From Saussurea involucrata (taxonomy: Eukaryota > Streptophyta > Magnoliopsida > Asterales > Asteraceae), in the NCBI GenBank assembly GCA_033807775.1, contig CM066320.1:184744784-184808783 (forward strand): a stretch of DNA of 64,000 nt, given 5' to 3'. The position numbers and the translations under genes were made by a program. Shown one piece after another: positions 12,177-22,008 of the stretch; positions within the stretch are counted from its first letter, which is position 1, and each line of letters begins with the position of its first letter. The notes beneath the pieces were generated by a model. It was not told the DNA's origin and made no database searches. It worked only from the letters and a program-made list of their open reading frames with translations.

Positions 12177-13313
12177 TGTTAGACAACCTAAGGGGGGGGG
12201 GGGGGGTAAGGTTGTATTTTAAAATCTTTTACTTTCAAAAAATTCTTTTATAAATAAATACAGTACGGAAACAGTAAAAATAAATCAGAGTATACAAATA
12301 ATAAAGAAGAGTGTAAATATAAACAAATACACAGAGATTATATAAATAAATATAAATGCAAAGCAGTTTATATAAACAAATATAATAAAGCACAGCGGAA
12401 TAAATAAAGAGATAAAGGTAAGAGATACTTGACACGGAGATTTACTGATTTACCACCAACTGTGATAAACCAGCAGCCGAGACACTTCCCGACACGATCC
12501 AATAAATGTATTCTTTACGGTAGAATACAAACCAAATACAGAGCAAAGTAAACGGTTCTCTAAGCCTCAGCTTATTGAGATGTACAGGATCACACACCCG
12601 TTATTCAAATACTTACAAGAGGAGTATAACTCACAATGGGTAATCACTCTTGTATAATATCTCACACTTGGATATTTTATAAAAAAAGGTTTTATAAAAT
12701 ATATATATTAAATAGATGAGAGAGCTGAGAGTTTGGTTGCTGCTTGTTGTGTTGTGTGGTATATGCTTCTTCATCACCAGCATGCTTCTTTATATATCAG
12801 CATCTCCAACGGAAACATGCAATCCGCGGTATACCGCCAAAGGCACGCGGTATACCGTGCAGTAAAAAGTACACTGTCAGAAGAGAAAGGTCAAACCTGC
12901 AAAAACAAACGTAAACTTGTACCCGCGGTATACCGGCTAAACATCGCGGTATACCGCCCAACTGTACCCGTGGTATACCGGGCATTCTCCACGGTATACC
13001 GGCGTCAGAATAGACACCTTCCAGGACGCAACCAATCTTGCTGGATCTTCTCAATAAACCTTATTTAATTAAAATCAATTATGGTTTTTAGAAATATCCA
13101 AGTGGTATATTATTTTAGGGTGTTTATCATTATTAGTTATAAACAATAATGACGACGTAAAACTTCCGTCTTGAACTCTTCAGATAAAATCTTCGTGTTC
13201 TTCAAGAACTGCACACTTGGATTAAATTGTTAGATAAACAATAATACGGTGTGTTTGTAATCATCAAAATAAATATATAAAATATATTGAGATGTGGTAC
13301 ACTTGCACCAACA
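12177..13313 (-). repeat. TRG left LTR (3' LTR, 1137 bp)
   Basis: Starts TGTTAGACAACC and ends CTTGCACCAACA. Matches 15893-17022 except for a 15-G versus 8-G run and T versus C at 12971. A TATATAAAG box reads on the minus strand at about 12789-12797. Confidence 0.95.
12827..13001. promoter_or_regulatory. Array of six CGGTATACCG palindromes upstream of TRG TATA box
   Basis: Perfect 10-bp palindromes start at 12827, 12848, 12926, 12947, 12971 (TGGTATACCG here) and 12992. They form three pairs, each spaced exactly 21 bp. In sense orientation they lie about 30-210 bp upstream of the TATA-like box, where U3 activator sites would be expected. The same array is in the right LTR from 16536, where all six are CGGTATACCG. 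Binding-site function is inference. Confidence 0.7.
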
Positions 13314-13327
13314 ATCTCCCCCTTTTT
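13314..13327 (-). other. TRG polypurine tract
   Basis: On the minus strand AAAAAGGGGGAGAT abuts the 3' LTR, the same form as in SIR and COP1. Confidence 0.8.
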
Positions 13328-13661
13328 GATGATGACAAACACAACCGCTAAGCAAGAGCATGTGCGGTTTCTCTCCCCCGTTTGTCGAAACAAAAAGGGT
13401 CAAGAAAGACGGTATGCTTCCCCTCGAGAGATGCTCCCCCTCAAAATATGCATATAATTGAGGTAGCATAAACTCATGGGTAAAGATAAAAAGCTCCCCC
13501 TCAAATTAATAACGATATTAAATTGAAGATTTTATAAAATTTGAGGGATAAAATAAGCATAATAAATGACATGAAACAAAATAACCAAAAAGAAACACTT
13601 GCACCAAAAAGGATCTTAAGGCTTCGATTTTCGGTTAATTTTATGTGATTTAAAAAAAATC

Positions 13662-13765
13662 ACCACGTATTATGACCTCGTCAGGTAACCACGTATTATA
13701 ACCTCGGCAGGTAACCACGTATTATAACCTCGGCAGGTAACCACGTATTATAACCTCGGCAGGAA
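13662..13765. repeat. 26-bp tandem repeat, 4 copies
   Basis: Unit ACCACGTATTATAACCTCGG plus CAGGTA, starting at 13662, 13688, 13714 and 13740. It lies in TRG between the gag stop and the purine tract. No spacers or Cas genes, so not CRISPR. Confidence 0.85.
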
Positions 13766-13907
13766 ACACCTACAAAAGGCAAAGAAAATTATTCGTGGTA
13801 CCCTTTTCTTATGGGTCCTTTTAACAGTTAGTATAAAACATAAACTGCAAAAAATATGTTGTCGACATAAAACAAACACGACAAACAAACAAAACCATGT
13901 AAATGGT

Positions 13908-15821
13908 TTAAAACCACAAACGCATCCCACCGGGATTATCAACATTAAACATTCCTTTCGGAATCCATTTTCTAACCATTTTAATTTTACGATCGTATTC
14001 ATCATAGACGTAAAAAGAAGTATGCGGATTAACATTTTTCTTAGGATTCGCAAACTTATTATTATACATAAACGCATGTGATTTTCTCGACATATAATTC
14101 ACATAATTCATTTTAGGAACATACGGAGGTTTTTGCGTTTTATTTTTAACAACAAATTTAGGTTTTTCAAAAACCTTTTTAATTGGCATACAATCACATT
14201 TTTCAATACACGTATTTGAACCAATGCCTTTACGACAATTTATACGATTAGGCATATTTAGCATTTTAAGCACTTTATCATTGCTACTATTAAAAGCATT
14301 TGCTAATAAGTCATTTTTCTCATGCGATTTACATTTAGCATTTAAACATGCAATTTCATTTTCAAGAATCTCGCATTTTGCACATGCAACACTTTCATTT
14401 TTATTTTCACTTAAGCATGCAATTTTATCATTTAAAATAACACAAGATTTACAAATATCTTTTTCACTTAATTTATTTTCTAATTTAGTGATAACATCTA
14501 AATCATGAGCAGATTTTTGTTTACCGTCATCTATTTCCTTTTTATATACAGATACGGTTTCTTTTAAATTAGACATTTCATCTTTATATTTATTTGCGAG
14601 AGCAGCCATATCATGAAATGATTTATATAATTCGTCAAGATTATTTTCATCGTCACTATAATAATTATCACTATAATTACTATCACAATTATTTTTAGAA
14701 GAATATGATGAAGATACCTCATTATCATGGTCGGCCATGAAACAAAAATTTTTGGCCTCATTTATGCTTGCGCTCAACGCGCCTCCAACTAAAGCTTTTG
14801 GTGTGTTGATTTGTTTTGCTCGTTTCGGACACACACTCGCATAGTGATCCTTGTCGCCACACACATAGCAAAAGCCTTTCTTTTTATTGGCTTTTTCATC
14901 GTCGCTAGATTCGTCATTTTTGTGTTCACTTTTATGGACGTTGCGACTTTGGTTTTTACCACCACGACGGTAGTCTCCGTTTTCTTGAAACCTATCATTA
15001 TTAGTAAACTTTTTGTTAGATAAAAGTTTAGAAAGTTTTCTTACCAACTTGACTAAATCGTCAAGATTTTCGGGTTCGTCATCGGATGAGCTAGCTTCTT
15101 CCTCCTCTTCCTTTTCCTCTTCTTTTGAGGCAATGACTTTTAAAGCTATGGATTTCTTTTTGACTTGCTCCCGGACTTGATTTCTTCTTAGTGCAATTTC
15201 GTGCACTTTAAGATTGCCGATGAGATCATCGAGCTTCATAGTTGCGAGATCTCGGGAGTCTTCCAAGGATGTGATTTTTGCCATCCACTCCGAAGGAAGT
15301 GCTCGAAGAATTTTCCTTACATAATCCTCATTAGGATAAGTACGACCTAATCCCTTCAAAGTAGTCATAATGAGGTTAAAACGTTTAAACATTGAGTCGA
15401 TTGACTCATCTTTTGACATTTCAAATAATTCATAATCATGAACAAGAATATTTATTTTAGAGCTTTTAACTTGAGTATTTCCACGATGAGTGTCGCTCAA
15501 GCTTTGCCAGATTTGATTAGCAGTTTTATAAGTATAAACTCTTTCAATTTCATCAGAGGTTAAAGCAGCATATAATATATTCTTAGCTTCAAAATTTAAA
15601 CAGACATGAGATTCTTCAGCGGGAGTCCATTCTTTTAAAGGTTTATCAACAATAAGATCATCTTTTACAATAGTAGGATTAAAATTCCCATTTTCTATAA
15701 TATCCCAAATCTTTTGATTTTTGCCACGCACGTGACATTCAAATAGCTCGGCCCAAATGCCAAACTTTTCAGTATCTATCAAAGGGGGTTTTGAAAACAC
15801 AAAATTAGTTTGTTGAGCCAT
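13908..15821 (-). CDS. TRG Gag polyprotein (Copia/Sirevirus type)
   Basis: A 637-residue nucleocapsid-forming Gag, the only protein of TRG. The N-terminal 220 residues fit the Copia gag (UBN2/Retrotran_gag) family, with motifs such as GLGRTYPNEDYVRKILRALP and SLEDSRDLATMKLDDLIGNL. An acidic Glu/Ser stretch (EEEKEEEEEASSSDDEPENL) follows. A CCHC zinc knuckle, CYVCGDKDHYASVC, lies near residue 320. The C-terminal third is Lys/Cys-rich with coiled-coil-like spacing. The ATG at 15821 is right after the PBS leader. The frame ends after VRKWIPKGMFNVDNPGGMRL, where a full element would continue into protease. Likely packaged and copied by another Copia element's pol. Confidence 0.93.
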   Translation of the reverse strand: MAQQTNFVFSKPPLIDTEKFGIWAELFECHVRGKNQKIWDIIENGNFNPTIVKDDLIVDKPLKEWTPAEESHVCLNFEAKNILYAALTSDEIERVYTYKTANQIWQSLSDTHRGNTQVKSSKINILVHDYELFEMSKDESIDSMFKRFNLIMTTLKGLGRTYPNEDYVRKILRALPSEWMAKITSLEDSRDLATMKLDDLIGNLKVHEIALRRNQVREQVKKKSIALKVIASKEEEKEEEEEASSSDDEPENLDDLVKLVRKLSKLLSNKKFTNNDRFQENGDYRRGGKNQSRNVHKSEHKNDESSDDEKANKKKGFCYVCGDKDHYASVCPKRAKQINTPKALVGGALSASINEAKNFCFMADHDNEVSSSYSSKNNCDSNYSDNYYSDDENNLDELYKSFHDMAALANKYKDEMSNLKETVSVYKKEIDDGKQKSAHDLDVITKLENKLSEKDICKSCVILNDKIACLSENKNESVACAKCEILENEIACLNAKCKSHEKNDLLANAFNSSNDKVLKMLNMPNRINCRKGIGSNTCIEKCDCMPIKKVFEKPKFVVKNKTQKPPYVPKMNYVNYMSRKSHAFMYNNKFANPKKNVNPHTSFYVYDEYDRKIKMVRKWIPKGMFNVDNPGGMRLWF

Positions 15822-15876
15822 TTAAAAGAATTAAAGAAATAACTTTAAAAATTTAAACAGATAATTTTTGAAAGCC

Positions 15877-15890
15877 CTGCTCTGATACCA
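15877..15890 (-). other. TRG primer binding site (tRNA-iMet)
   Basis: Minus strand TGGTATCAGAGCAG, two bases inside the 5' LTR edge at 15893. Confidence 0.9.
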
Positions 15891-15892
15891 AA

Positions 15893-17022
15893 TGTTAGAC
15901 AACCTAAGGGGGGGGTAAGGTTGTATTTTAAAATCTTTTACTTTCAAAAAATTCTTTTATAAATAAATACAGTACGGAAACAGTAAAAATAAATCAGAGT
16001 ATACAAATAATAAAGAAGAGTGTAAATATAAACAAATACACAGAGATTATATAAATAAATATAAATGCAAAGCAGTTTATATAAACAAATATAATAAAGC
16101 ACAGCGGAATAAATAAAGAGATAAAGGTAAGAGATACTTGACACGGAGATTTACTGATTTACCACCAACTGTGATAAACCAGCAGCCGAGACACTTCCCG
16201 ACACGATCCAATAAATGTATTCTTTACGGTAGAATACAAACCAAATACAGAGCAAAGTAAACGGTTCTCTAAGCCTCAGCTTATTGAGATGTACAGGATC
16301 ACACACCCGTTATTCAAATACTTACAAGAGGAGTATAACTCACAATGGGTAATCACTCTTGTATAATATCTCACACTTGGATATTTTATAAAAAAAGGTT
16401 TTATAAAATATATATATTAAATAGATGAGAGAGCTGAGAGTTTGGTTGCTGCTTGTTGTGTTGTGTGGTATATGCTTCTTCATCACCAGCATGCTTCTTT
16501 ATATATCAGCATCTCCAACGGAAACATGCAATCCGCGGTATACCGCCAAAGGCACGCGGTATACCGTGCAGTAAAAAGTACACTGTCAGAAGAGAAAGGT
16601 CAAACCTGCAAAAACAAACGTAAACTTGTACCCGCGGTATACCGGCTAAACATCGCGGTATACCGCCCAACTGTACCCGCGGTATACCGGGCATTCTCCA
16701 CGGTATACCGGCGTCAGAATAGACACCTTCCAGGACGCAACCAATCTTGCTGGATCTTCTCAATAAACCTTATTTAATTAAAATCAATTATGGTTTTTAG
16801 AAATATCCAAGTGGTATATTATTTTAGGGTGTTTATCATTATTAGTTATAAACAATAATGACGACGTAAAACTTCCGTCTTGAACTCTTCAGATAAAATC
16901 TTCGTGTTCTTCAAGAACTGCACACTTGGATTAAATTGTTAGATAAACAATAATACGGTGTGTTTGTAATCATCAAAATAAATATATAAAATATATTGAG
17001 ATGTGGTACACTTGCACCAACA
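15893..17022 (-). repeat. TRG right LTR (5' LTR, 1130 bp)
   Basis: Essentially identical to the left LTR; G-run of 8. The palindrome array is at 16536-16710. Confidence 0.95.
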
Positions 17023-18201
17023 CTTTTCTCCTTTATTCTTTAGCTTCAGAGCAGCTTCAAAAATCAAGGGTTTTAGGTGTCGTGCCTGAATGTCTTTTCT
17101 GAAGTCGCACCAGTAGATGAGATCTCTGAGCTGTTCGATTGGAGTGATTGGAAGCTCAGCGATCCGTTGAAAGCATTTACGTCCGTCGTAGTCAAGAAAG
17201 AATATTCCATAAGGATTACTGATGACTTTACCAGGGACGAAAAGTTCACATGGTGGCAAAGAGATGTCAAGGGCAGATAGATCAGGATCAGGACCAAGTA
17301 CTTCAGCGCGAGAGAAACCAATTCCAGTTTCATTTCGTATGACAGGACCTGAGTTTGAATCTTGACGTTTCTTCTTTGGTGAGCCCCTTTTTCTTTTCGG
17401 CTTTAGATCAGGAACAGAAGGAATATCCACACAAGAAGATATCAAATCGATCTGTCTGTTTATCAGCTTTTCGAAATGATCCTTGTACTTAGATTGTGAT
17501 GGTTGGATAGCTAACCTCATCTACAGCCATTCAGAGAGACCATACCTTTTTATAGTGTCAGCGCGAAAGGTTTCAGATGTGCCATCTTCTCTGAACAGTT
17601 TGATGTCAACAATAGGTACTCCGATGGAGGTTCTTCCAGAGATGAATACCTTGTTGATCTTCGCTAGACGATATCTGAAGTGGATTTTCTCTTTACACCA
17701 AATCAGGGTGGTCTGAGAAACTTCAGCTTTCTTTTCCACGATCTTCTGGGCTTGTTCCCAAAGCTTTCGTTGGATTTGAATGGGAATACGCTTCAGCTTG
17801 GGGTCTTTGACAGATTCTTGAGTGAGCTTGATGGCGTATTCTCTGTCTTTATCTTCAGCTTCCTTCCTTTCAGCGATGAGGCGTTCAGCTCTGAGATGTT
17901 CCTGGTATTCAGCTTTTGAAATTTTGAACTTAGGAGGAACTGAAGGCAGTTGATCGCGCCTTAGAATGATTCGCTGATCCTCGAATCGCTTTATCATTTC
18001 TTTTCTCCTCTTTTGATCTTCTTCACTCAGCCTTTGAGGAACTGAGGAAGGTCTGTTTCTGTGCGAGAGAGGTTGTTCTTCTGGTTCATCAGTCTCAGAG
18101 ATTAAATCTAAGACTGGGATTATGTCTTCAGCGGTAGCTGGAATTATTGGTGAAGTCGCAATAGTAGAGCCTTCAGCGATATCCTCAAACAGGGGAGAGG
18201 A

Positions 18202-18355
18202 CTAGCTGAAACGCAGCGATCTTACAAATAAGAACCGGGTAGAAGAACTTGGGTAGAAAAGATAGAAAAAAATAATGTGGATGTGTATGGTGTTTGTGGA
18301 ATGGATAACTGATTGTTCAGAGATGATCAGGGAAGGAAAAATAAGTTTAGTGTAC
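18202..18355 (-). other. Candidate ORF3 intron, left arm (154 bp)
   Basis: Minus-strand CAG|GTACAC donor and a pyrimidine-rich end with CTAG| acceptor. Removing it keeps the reading frame from the first into the second ORF3 segment. The same 154-bp interval occurs in the right arm (30547-30700). Inferred, no transcript evidence. Confidence 0.5.
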
Positions 18356-21004
18356 CTGACAAATCGGCTTTGCAAGCAAGATAGCCAGATTATCATCTTC
18401 AGCGATGCCTTTATCTTTGCTTTTCTCAGCGCCAGAGGCTGAGTGCTTTGTCTTTGTTTTTGTCTTCTCCCCTGTGGATTCGGTTATCACGATCCCTTTA
18501 AGAGCTTTTCGAGGAGCAGGTTTGACGACAAAGAATTCGTCATCTTCATCATCATCATCATCATCGTTCCTTGGAGAGGAGGATGGTTCAGCTTCAGGGA
18601 TGTCGATGTCTTCGTCTTCTTCTGCTTCGGATTCCTCAGCATCTTCTTCGAGTTGCTCCCCCTCAGATACAGAGGCGAGGTTCTCGGTTCCCTCAGGGTT
18701 TTCATCTCCCTGAGGTCCAGTAACCAGATCTTCATTAACCTCTCCCCTGATAGATTCATCATGGGAAAGGTCTTCAGCACTCTTATTTTGATCTTCAGCG
18801 CTCTTCTCTTGTTCAGCGCTCTTCTCCCCCTCTTTCTCATGATGGGCGGGGGAGGAATGGGTAGACTCAGCATTGGTGTTATCTCTGTCTTCTGGGCCAG
18901 AGATTTTCACACAACCTTCAAGCTTAGCTATTCTGTCTTCTAGGCCAGAAATAGCAGGCGTGATTTTCTTCAGCTCTTGGCGATCCTCTGCGGTGAATGA
19001 GTCCAAAATAGGTGCAGGGGCCGGAGCAGGAGCTGGATTGTTTGCCTTGTTCACCAGCGTCTCGATCATTGTCTTGACAGAACCAAGGTCGGTCTTCACT
19101 GAGCCCAAGTCGGTCTTGACCACTGACATATCACCTTCGAGTGTACCAACCGATTTCTTCAGCGTTGTAACCTCGCTGGAAACGGTGGAAACTGACGATT
19201 TGAGGTTGGTGTAGTCAGTGTAGATGTCGGAGAGCACTTTGGCAAAGTCGGCGAGAGTTTTATCAAGGCCTTTGATGTCATCAGAGGAGGCCTTCTTTTC
19301 CACCACAGTAGTCAGCTTCGTCAGATTCTCTCCAGCGTTTGTTACAGCTGTAGAGTTATTTGATAGACCGGTGGTGAGATCTGTAAGTTTCATCTCCATG
19401 GACTTCAGAGACTGGTTGATGTCTCCCAAATAAGGACCTGTAACATATAAGTACTTGTGAACAAAGGAAAGCTCAGAAGTTTCAGGTTTAGTTACAGTGT
19501 TTAAGGTGGGATCTGTACCTGCAGGAGCGTTGACGAACTCATCAAAGTTTCGAGTCCCTCCATAGTGTTCCATATCTCCCTCAAAAGTTCCGTGAGGGAT
19601 GGAGATCTCTGCAGGTCCTTTCTTCGTCATTCGCTGAGAAGCTTCAACGGCTTCTTGAATGATGGCATCTCCAGTTTTAGCTGGAGGAGTGTCCAAAGAA
19701 ATAGAGGGAGGATCGAAGGATAAGAATTGGGGTTGGGTTTCAAGTTCAGCGTTGGATTCGCTGAGAAGTACTTCATCAGTCTTTTGAGAGACTGAAGAAG
19801 GTTGGGTAGATTCCAAAGTTCTAACCTCAGCGTTTAAGGACGCTGAAGTAGGTTTAGAAGGGATGGCTTGAATTGGTGTGGCAGAGCGTACCACGGGACT
19901 TTCCTTCAGCTCTTCAGAATGAGCTGAGGAGTCTTCAGCATGGAATTGCTGGGGTTGCTCCTTGGTTTTGTTGATCCTTTTGGAATCAAGAGGGGTAAGA
20001 GATTGTTTCCTTTTCTTAGAAGGAATGGATTTTGTGGCCTGGGAATCAGCGAGGGGTATTGTCGCTGAAGGAGCCACAGAAAGCGGAGAATTAAGTAGAG
20101 TGAGAAGGGTAGGGAGACGTACCTCGTTGGCGACAGGCTTGAAGTCGAGAACTTTAGGGCCAATCTGAGAGAGTTTCAGATCACCCTTAGGATAGCTGTC
20201 CTTCAGGCCATATTGAAAGATGGCGCTGATGAATCGTGGGTAAGGAACCCATGCTGGTCGGTCAGCGGCAGAATCAACACGTTGAATGAGGTCTTCATAG
20301 ATGATGGAGGCCCAGTCAATGTTGAGACCTTTCAGCAGTGCGTAACCCATGGCCTGCTGAGGTTGAGCGGCTTGATCAGAAGATCCGGATTTCGCTGTCA
20401 TGCAGCTGATCAGGTGAGCGAAGATGAAGTTCATCTCGCTGGGCATCTTGGATTTCTTTATCAGCGTCAGCTTCTTCTCAGGTAGCTTGTCTCTTCCAGT
20501 CTCCCAGATGTAACCCATCGCATCAAGGAAAGCAATGATTTCTTCCCTGTCAGCGTGCTTCTTGTGGTCAGGTAATGGAATGAAAGGATTTTCTGAGGTA
20601 GCGTTGGGGAATTTCAGGGCTTTGCGGATTATTGCGGGGGTTATCTTGATGGTGCCATACTCAGTATCGCTGAGTATGCAGTCGATGGTTTTAGATGGAT
20701 CTTTGGCGGAGGGTAGGTCGGTGTGTCTGGCAGAGTACCAGAATTGGGATAAGAGACGCTGACTGGCAGGAGGTGTGATTGTCAGTGCTGTGTAGATGGG
20801 GCTATTCTTCAAAATATTTACAGCGTCGTCTAGATGGGATACCTGCTTCCGAGGAGGAAACTCGAGAAGCGCTGAGAGGTTGTTTGCCTTTGTCCAGTCT
20901 AGTTGATCCAGCTCAAACTTAACCTGAGGAGCTTTAGTGATTTCCAGTTCCTCAGAATCAGCGGAGATGGACTCAGCGGTAACATTCAGCTTTGAAGTTG
21001 CCAT
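18347..21004 (-). CDS. SIR ORF3, first segment, left arm (post-pol extra protein)
   Basis: 885 residues, nearly identical to the right-arm copy at 27895-30555 apart from a few substitutions and one Asp fewer in the poly-Asp run. It lies about 1 kb downstream of pol on the same strand, the position of the so-called env-like ORF of Sireviruses. N-terminal domain with LLSQFWYSARHTD and YGTIKITPAIIRKALKFP, a pattern I associate with post-pol ORFs of plant LTR elements. Then a SKKRKQ basic patch near residue 330, a coiled-coil region around 530-650 with TDLGSVKT repeats, a Pro-Ala tract, KSAE repeats and an acidic tail. No signal peptide or membrane segment is evident, so an envelope role is doubtful. 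Confidence 0.75.
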   Translation of the reverse strand: MATSKLNVTAESISADSEELEITKAPQVKFELDQLDWTKANNLSALLEFPPRKQVSHLDDAVNILKNSPIYTALTITPPASQRLLSQFWYSARHTDLPSAKDPSKTIDCILSDTEYGTIKITPAIIRKALKFPNATSENPFIPLPDHKKHADREEIIAFLDAMGYIWETGRDKLPEKKLTLIKKSKMPSEMNFIFAHLISCMTAKSGSSDQAAQPQQAMGYALLKGLNIDWASIIYEDLIQRVDSAADRPAWVPYPRFISAIFQYGLKDSYPKGDLKLSQIGPKVLDFKPVANEVRLPTLLTLLNSPLSVAPSATIPLADSQATKSIPSKKRKQSLTPLDSKRINKTKEQPQQFHAEDSSAHSEELKESPVVRSATPIQAIPSKPTSASLNAEVRTLESTQPSSVSQKTDEVLLSESNAELETQPQFLSFDPPSISLDTPPAKTGDAIIQEAVEASQRMTKKGPAEISIPHGTFEGDMEHYGGTRNFDEFVNAPAGTDPTLNTVTKPETSELSFVHKYLYVTGPYLGDINQSLKSMEMKLTDLTTGLSNNSTAVTNAGENLTKLTTVVEKKASSDDIKGLDKTLADFAKVLSDIYTDYTNLKSSVSTVSSEVTTLKKSVGTLEGDMSVVKTDLGSVKTDLGSVKTMIETLVNKANNPAPAPAPAPILDSFTAEDRQELKKITPAISGLEDRIAKLEGCVKISGPEDRDNTNAESTHSSPAHHEKEGEKSAEQEKSAEDQNKSAEDLSHDESIRGEVNEDLVTGPQGDENPEGTENLASVSEGEQLEEDAEESEAEEDEDIDIPEAEPSSSPRNDDDDDDEDDEFFVVKPAPRKALKGIVITESTGEKTKTKTKHSASGAEKSKDKGIAEDDNLAILLAKPICQVH

Positions 21005-22008
21005 TTCACTGTATTATCAGTTCAACCAAAGATGTTAACAAATAAGAATTATCTTAATGTGGAAAGAAAATTTCCATTAAGATTTTTCGAATTTTGTCCA
21101 TTTCATTCAGACAAAAAAGTCTTAATGAAGATTAGGGTTTTTCTTGTTTTAAAAAAAAACGAATATAACACCCATAAGCCTTGTATTCCAGTTTCTTAAA
21201 AAATGGATACGAAAGAAGAACAAGTTTAAGATTTTAGATTTAAAACTTGAAGAACAACCATGAAATGGTTGTGTTTATAAAACCATGAAAGAAAATGATT
21301 TTATTTTTGAGTTCTTTTGTTTGATCTTGTGTAAAACAATGATAAGATCGAAAACAAGTTATTCGCATTTGATAATAGATAAGAACATATTAACCTTGAG
21401 TTTGATGAAGAAGATGATGAACAGTTCTTGAAGATTGAGAGCACAAAATGCAACAGTGTTCTTTTCTTGCGGAGAAAGATTGATTCGCGTAAAAGACAAA
21501 TATAAACTTTGAGAGTGTTTATATAGGAAGAGAGTAGAGAGAGAAAAACTTGAGCGGGAAAGTTTTTCATCATGACACGGACACGTGTTTGCATTTGATT
21601 GGATAGACAACGAAATGTGCAAACATGTGTCAGAAAAAGAGCGTGCCTGGTGTTATCCGTTGCAATGACGTCACAACTGTCCTTTCACATTCTTTCGTTG
21701 TCTCTGAGGTTTTGAAAGAAAAACTCAAGGACTCTTTGGAAAATATGAAGCACTGAATAGAAATATCAGTGAGGGTTTTAAGAAATTTCAAAATATCGCT
21801 GTTAAGGAAGAGATATTCAGCGATGTAAGAATTTGAAATCTTGCATTTTCATGCGTTTTGTCAGAGAGAGAAAACATACCTTGATATCAGTTTAACCAAA
21901 TTTATTCAGAGAGAAGATGATGATATGGATTGTACAAGTTTATTTTATCCGAGAGCCTATACAAGAATGTATAAACGTATCGCTGATTAAATGTGAACCG
22001 CTGAAGAT
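21005..22008 (-). promoter_or_regulatory. Promoter-like spacer between SIR pol and ORF3
   Basis: Read on the minus strand it contains, in order, TGACGTCA (21666-21673), CCAATC (21597-21602), the G-box CACGTG (21582-21587) and CCTATATAAA (21518-21527). A CT-rich leader follows. A possible 5'-UTR intron runs from AAG|GTTAAT (donor about 21395) to ATACAG|TGAA just before the ORF3 ATG. This is the order expected of a plant core promoter, suggesting ORF3 may have its own transcript. Sequence-motif inference only. Only the ATG-proximal about 190 bp is also present in the right arm. Confidence 0.5.

Larger units (their letters stand above)
12177..17022 (-). mobile_element. TRG: gag-only Copia element (TR-GAG type)
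   Basis: Flanked by a perfect duplication CTTTT (12172-12176, 17023-17027). The uninterrupted site survives in the right SIR arm near 31878, where CTTTT occurs once. LTRs are 12177-13313 and 15893-17022. PBS lies next to the right LTR and purine tract next to the left LTR, so it is on the minus strand. The 2.58-kb interior encodes one gag and nothing of protease, integrase or RT. This fits published terminal-repeat retrotransposons with a GAG domain, which need pol from a partner. I saw a single substitution between the LTRs besides a G-run length change, so it is very young. Confidence 0.92.
12094..18201 (-). pseudogene. SIR ORF3 exon 2, left arm (broken)
   Basis: Left-arm copy of the second ORF3 segment. 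It is interrupted twice: TRG is inserted at 12177-17022, and a GAG-to-TAG nonsense change at 17521-17523 follows the SEWL residues. The right arm (30701-31957) is uninterrupted and gives the intact reading. Several residue differences separate the arms (for example FRYRLAK versus FRYRPAK). The protein is basic-rich with an EAEDKDREYAIKL-type helical stretch and a KPKRKRGSPKKKRQ patch. Function unknown. Confidence 0.75.

Noticed and set aside
12733..13068. Frame of 111 codons with repeated VYR residues in both TRG LTRs
   Set aside because: The repeats are just the CGGTATACCG palindromes read as codons; it lies in the U3 region and on the strand opposite to the element.
13662..13765. CRISPR-like repeat
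   Set aside because: The 26-bp units are directly adjacent with no spacers, in a plant retroelement.
18443..18943. Plus-strand frames antisense to ORF3, mirrored at 29956-30459
   Set aside because: Shadow frames; the Ile run is the reverse of the Asp run in ORF3. Their recurrence is explained by the inverted arms.
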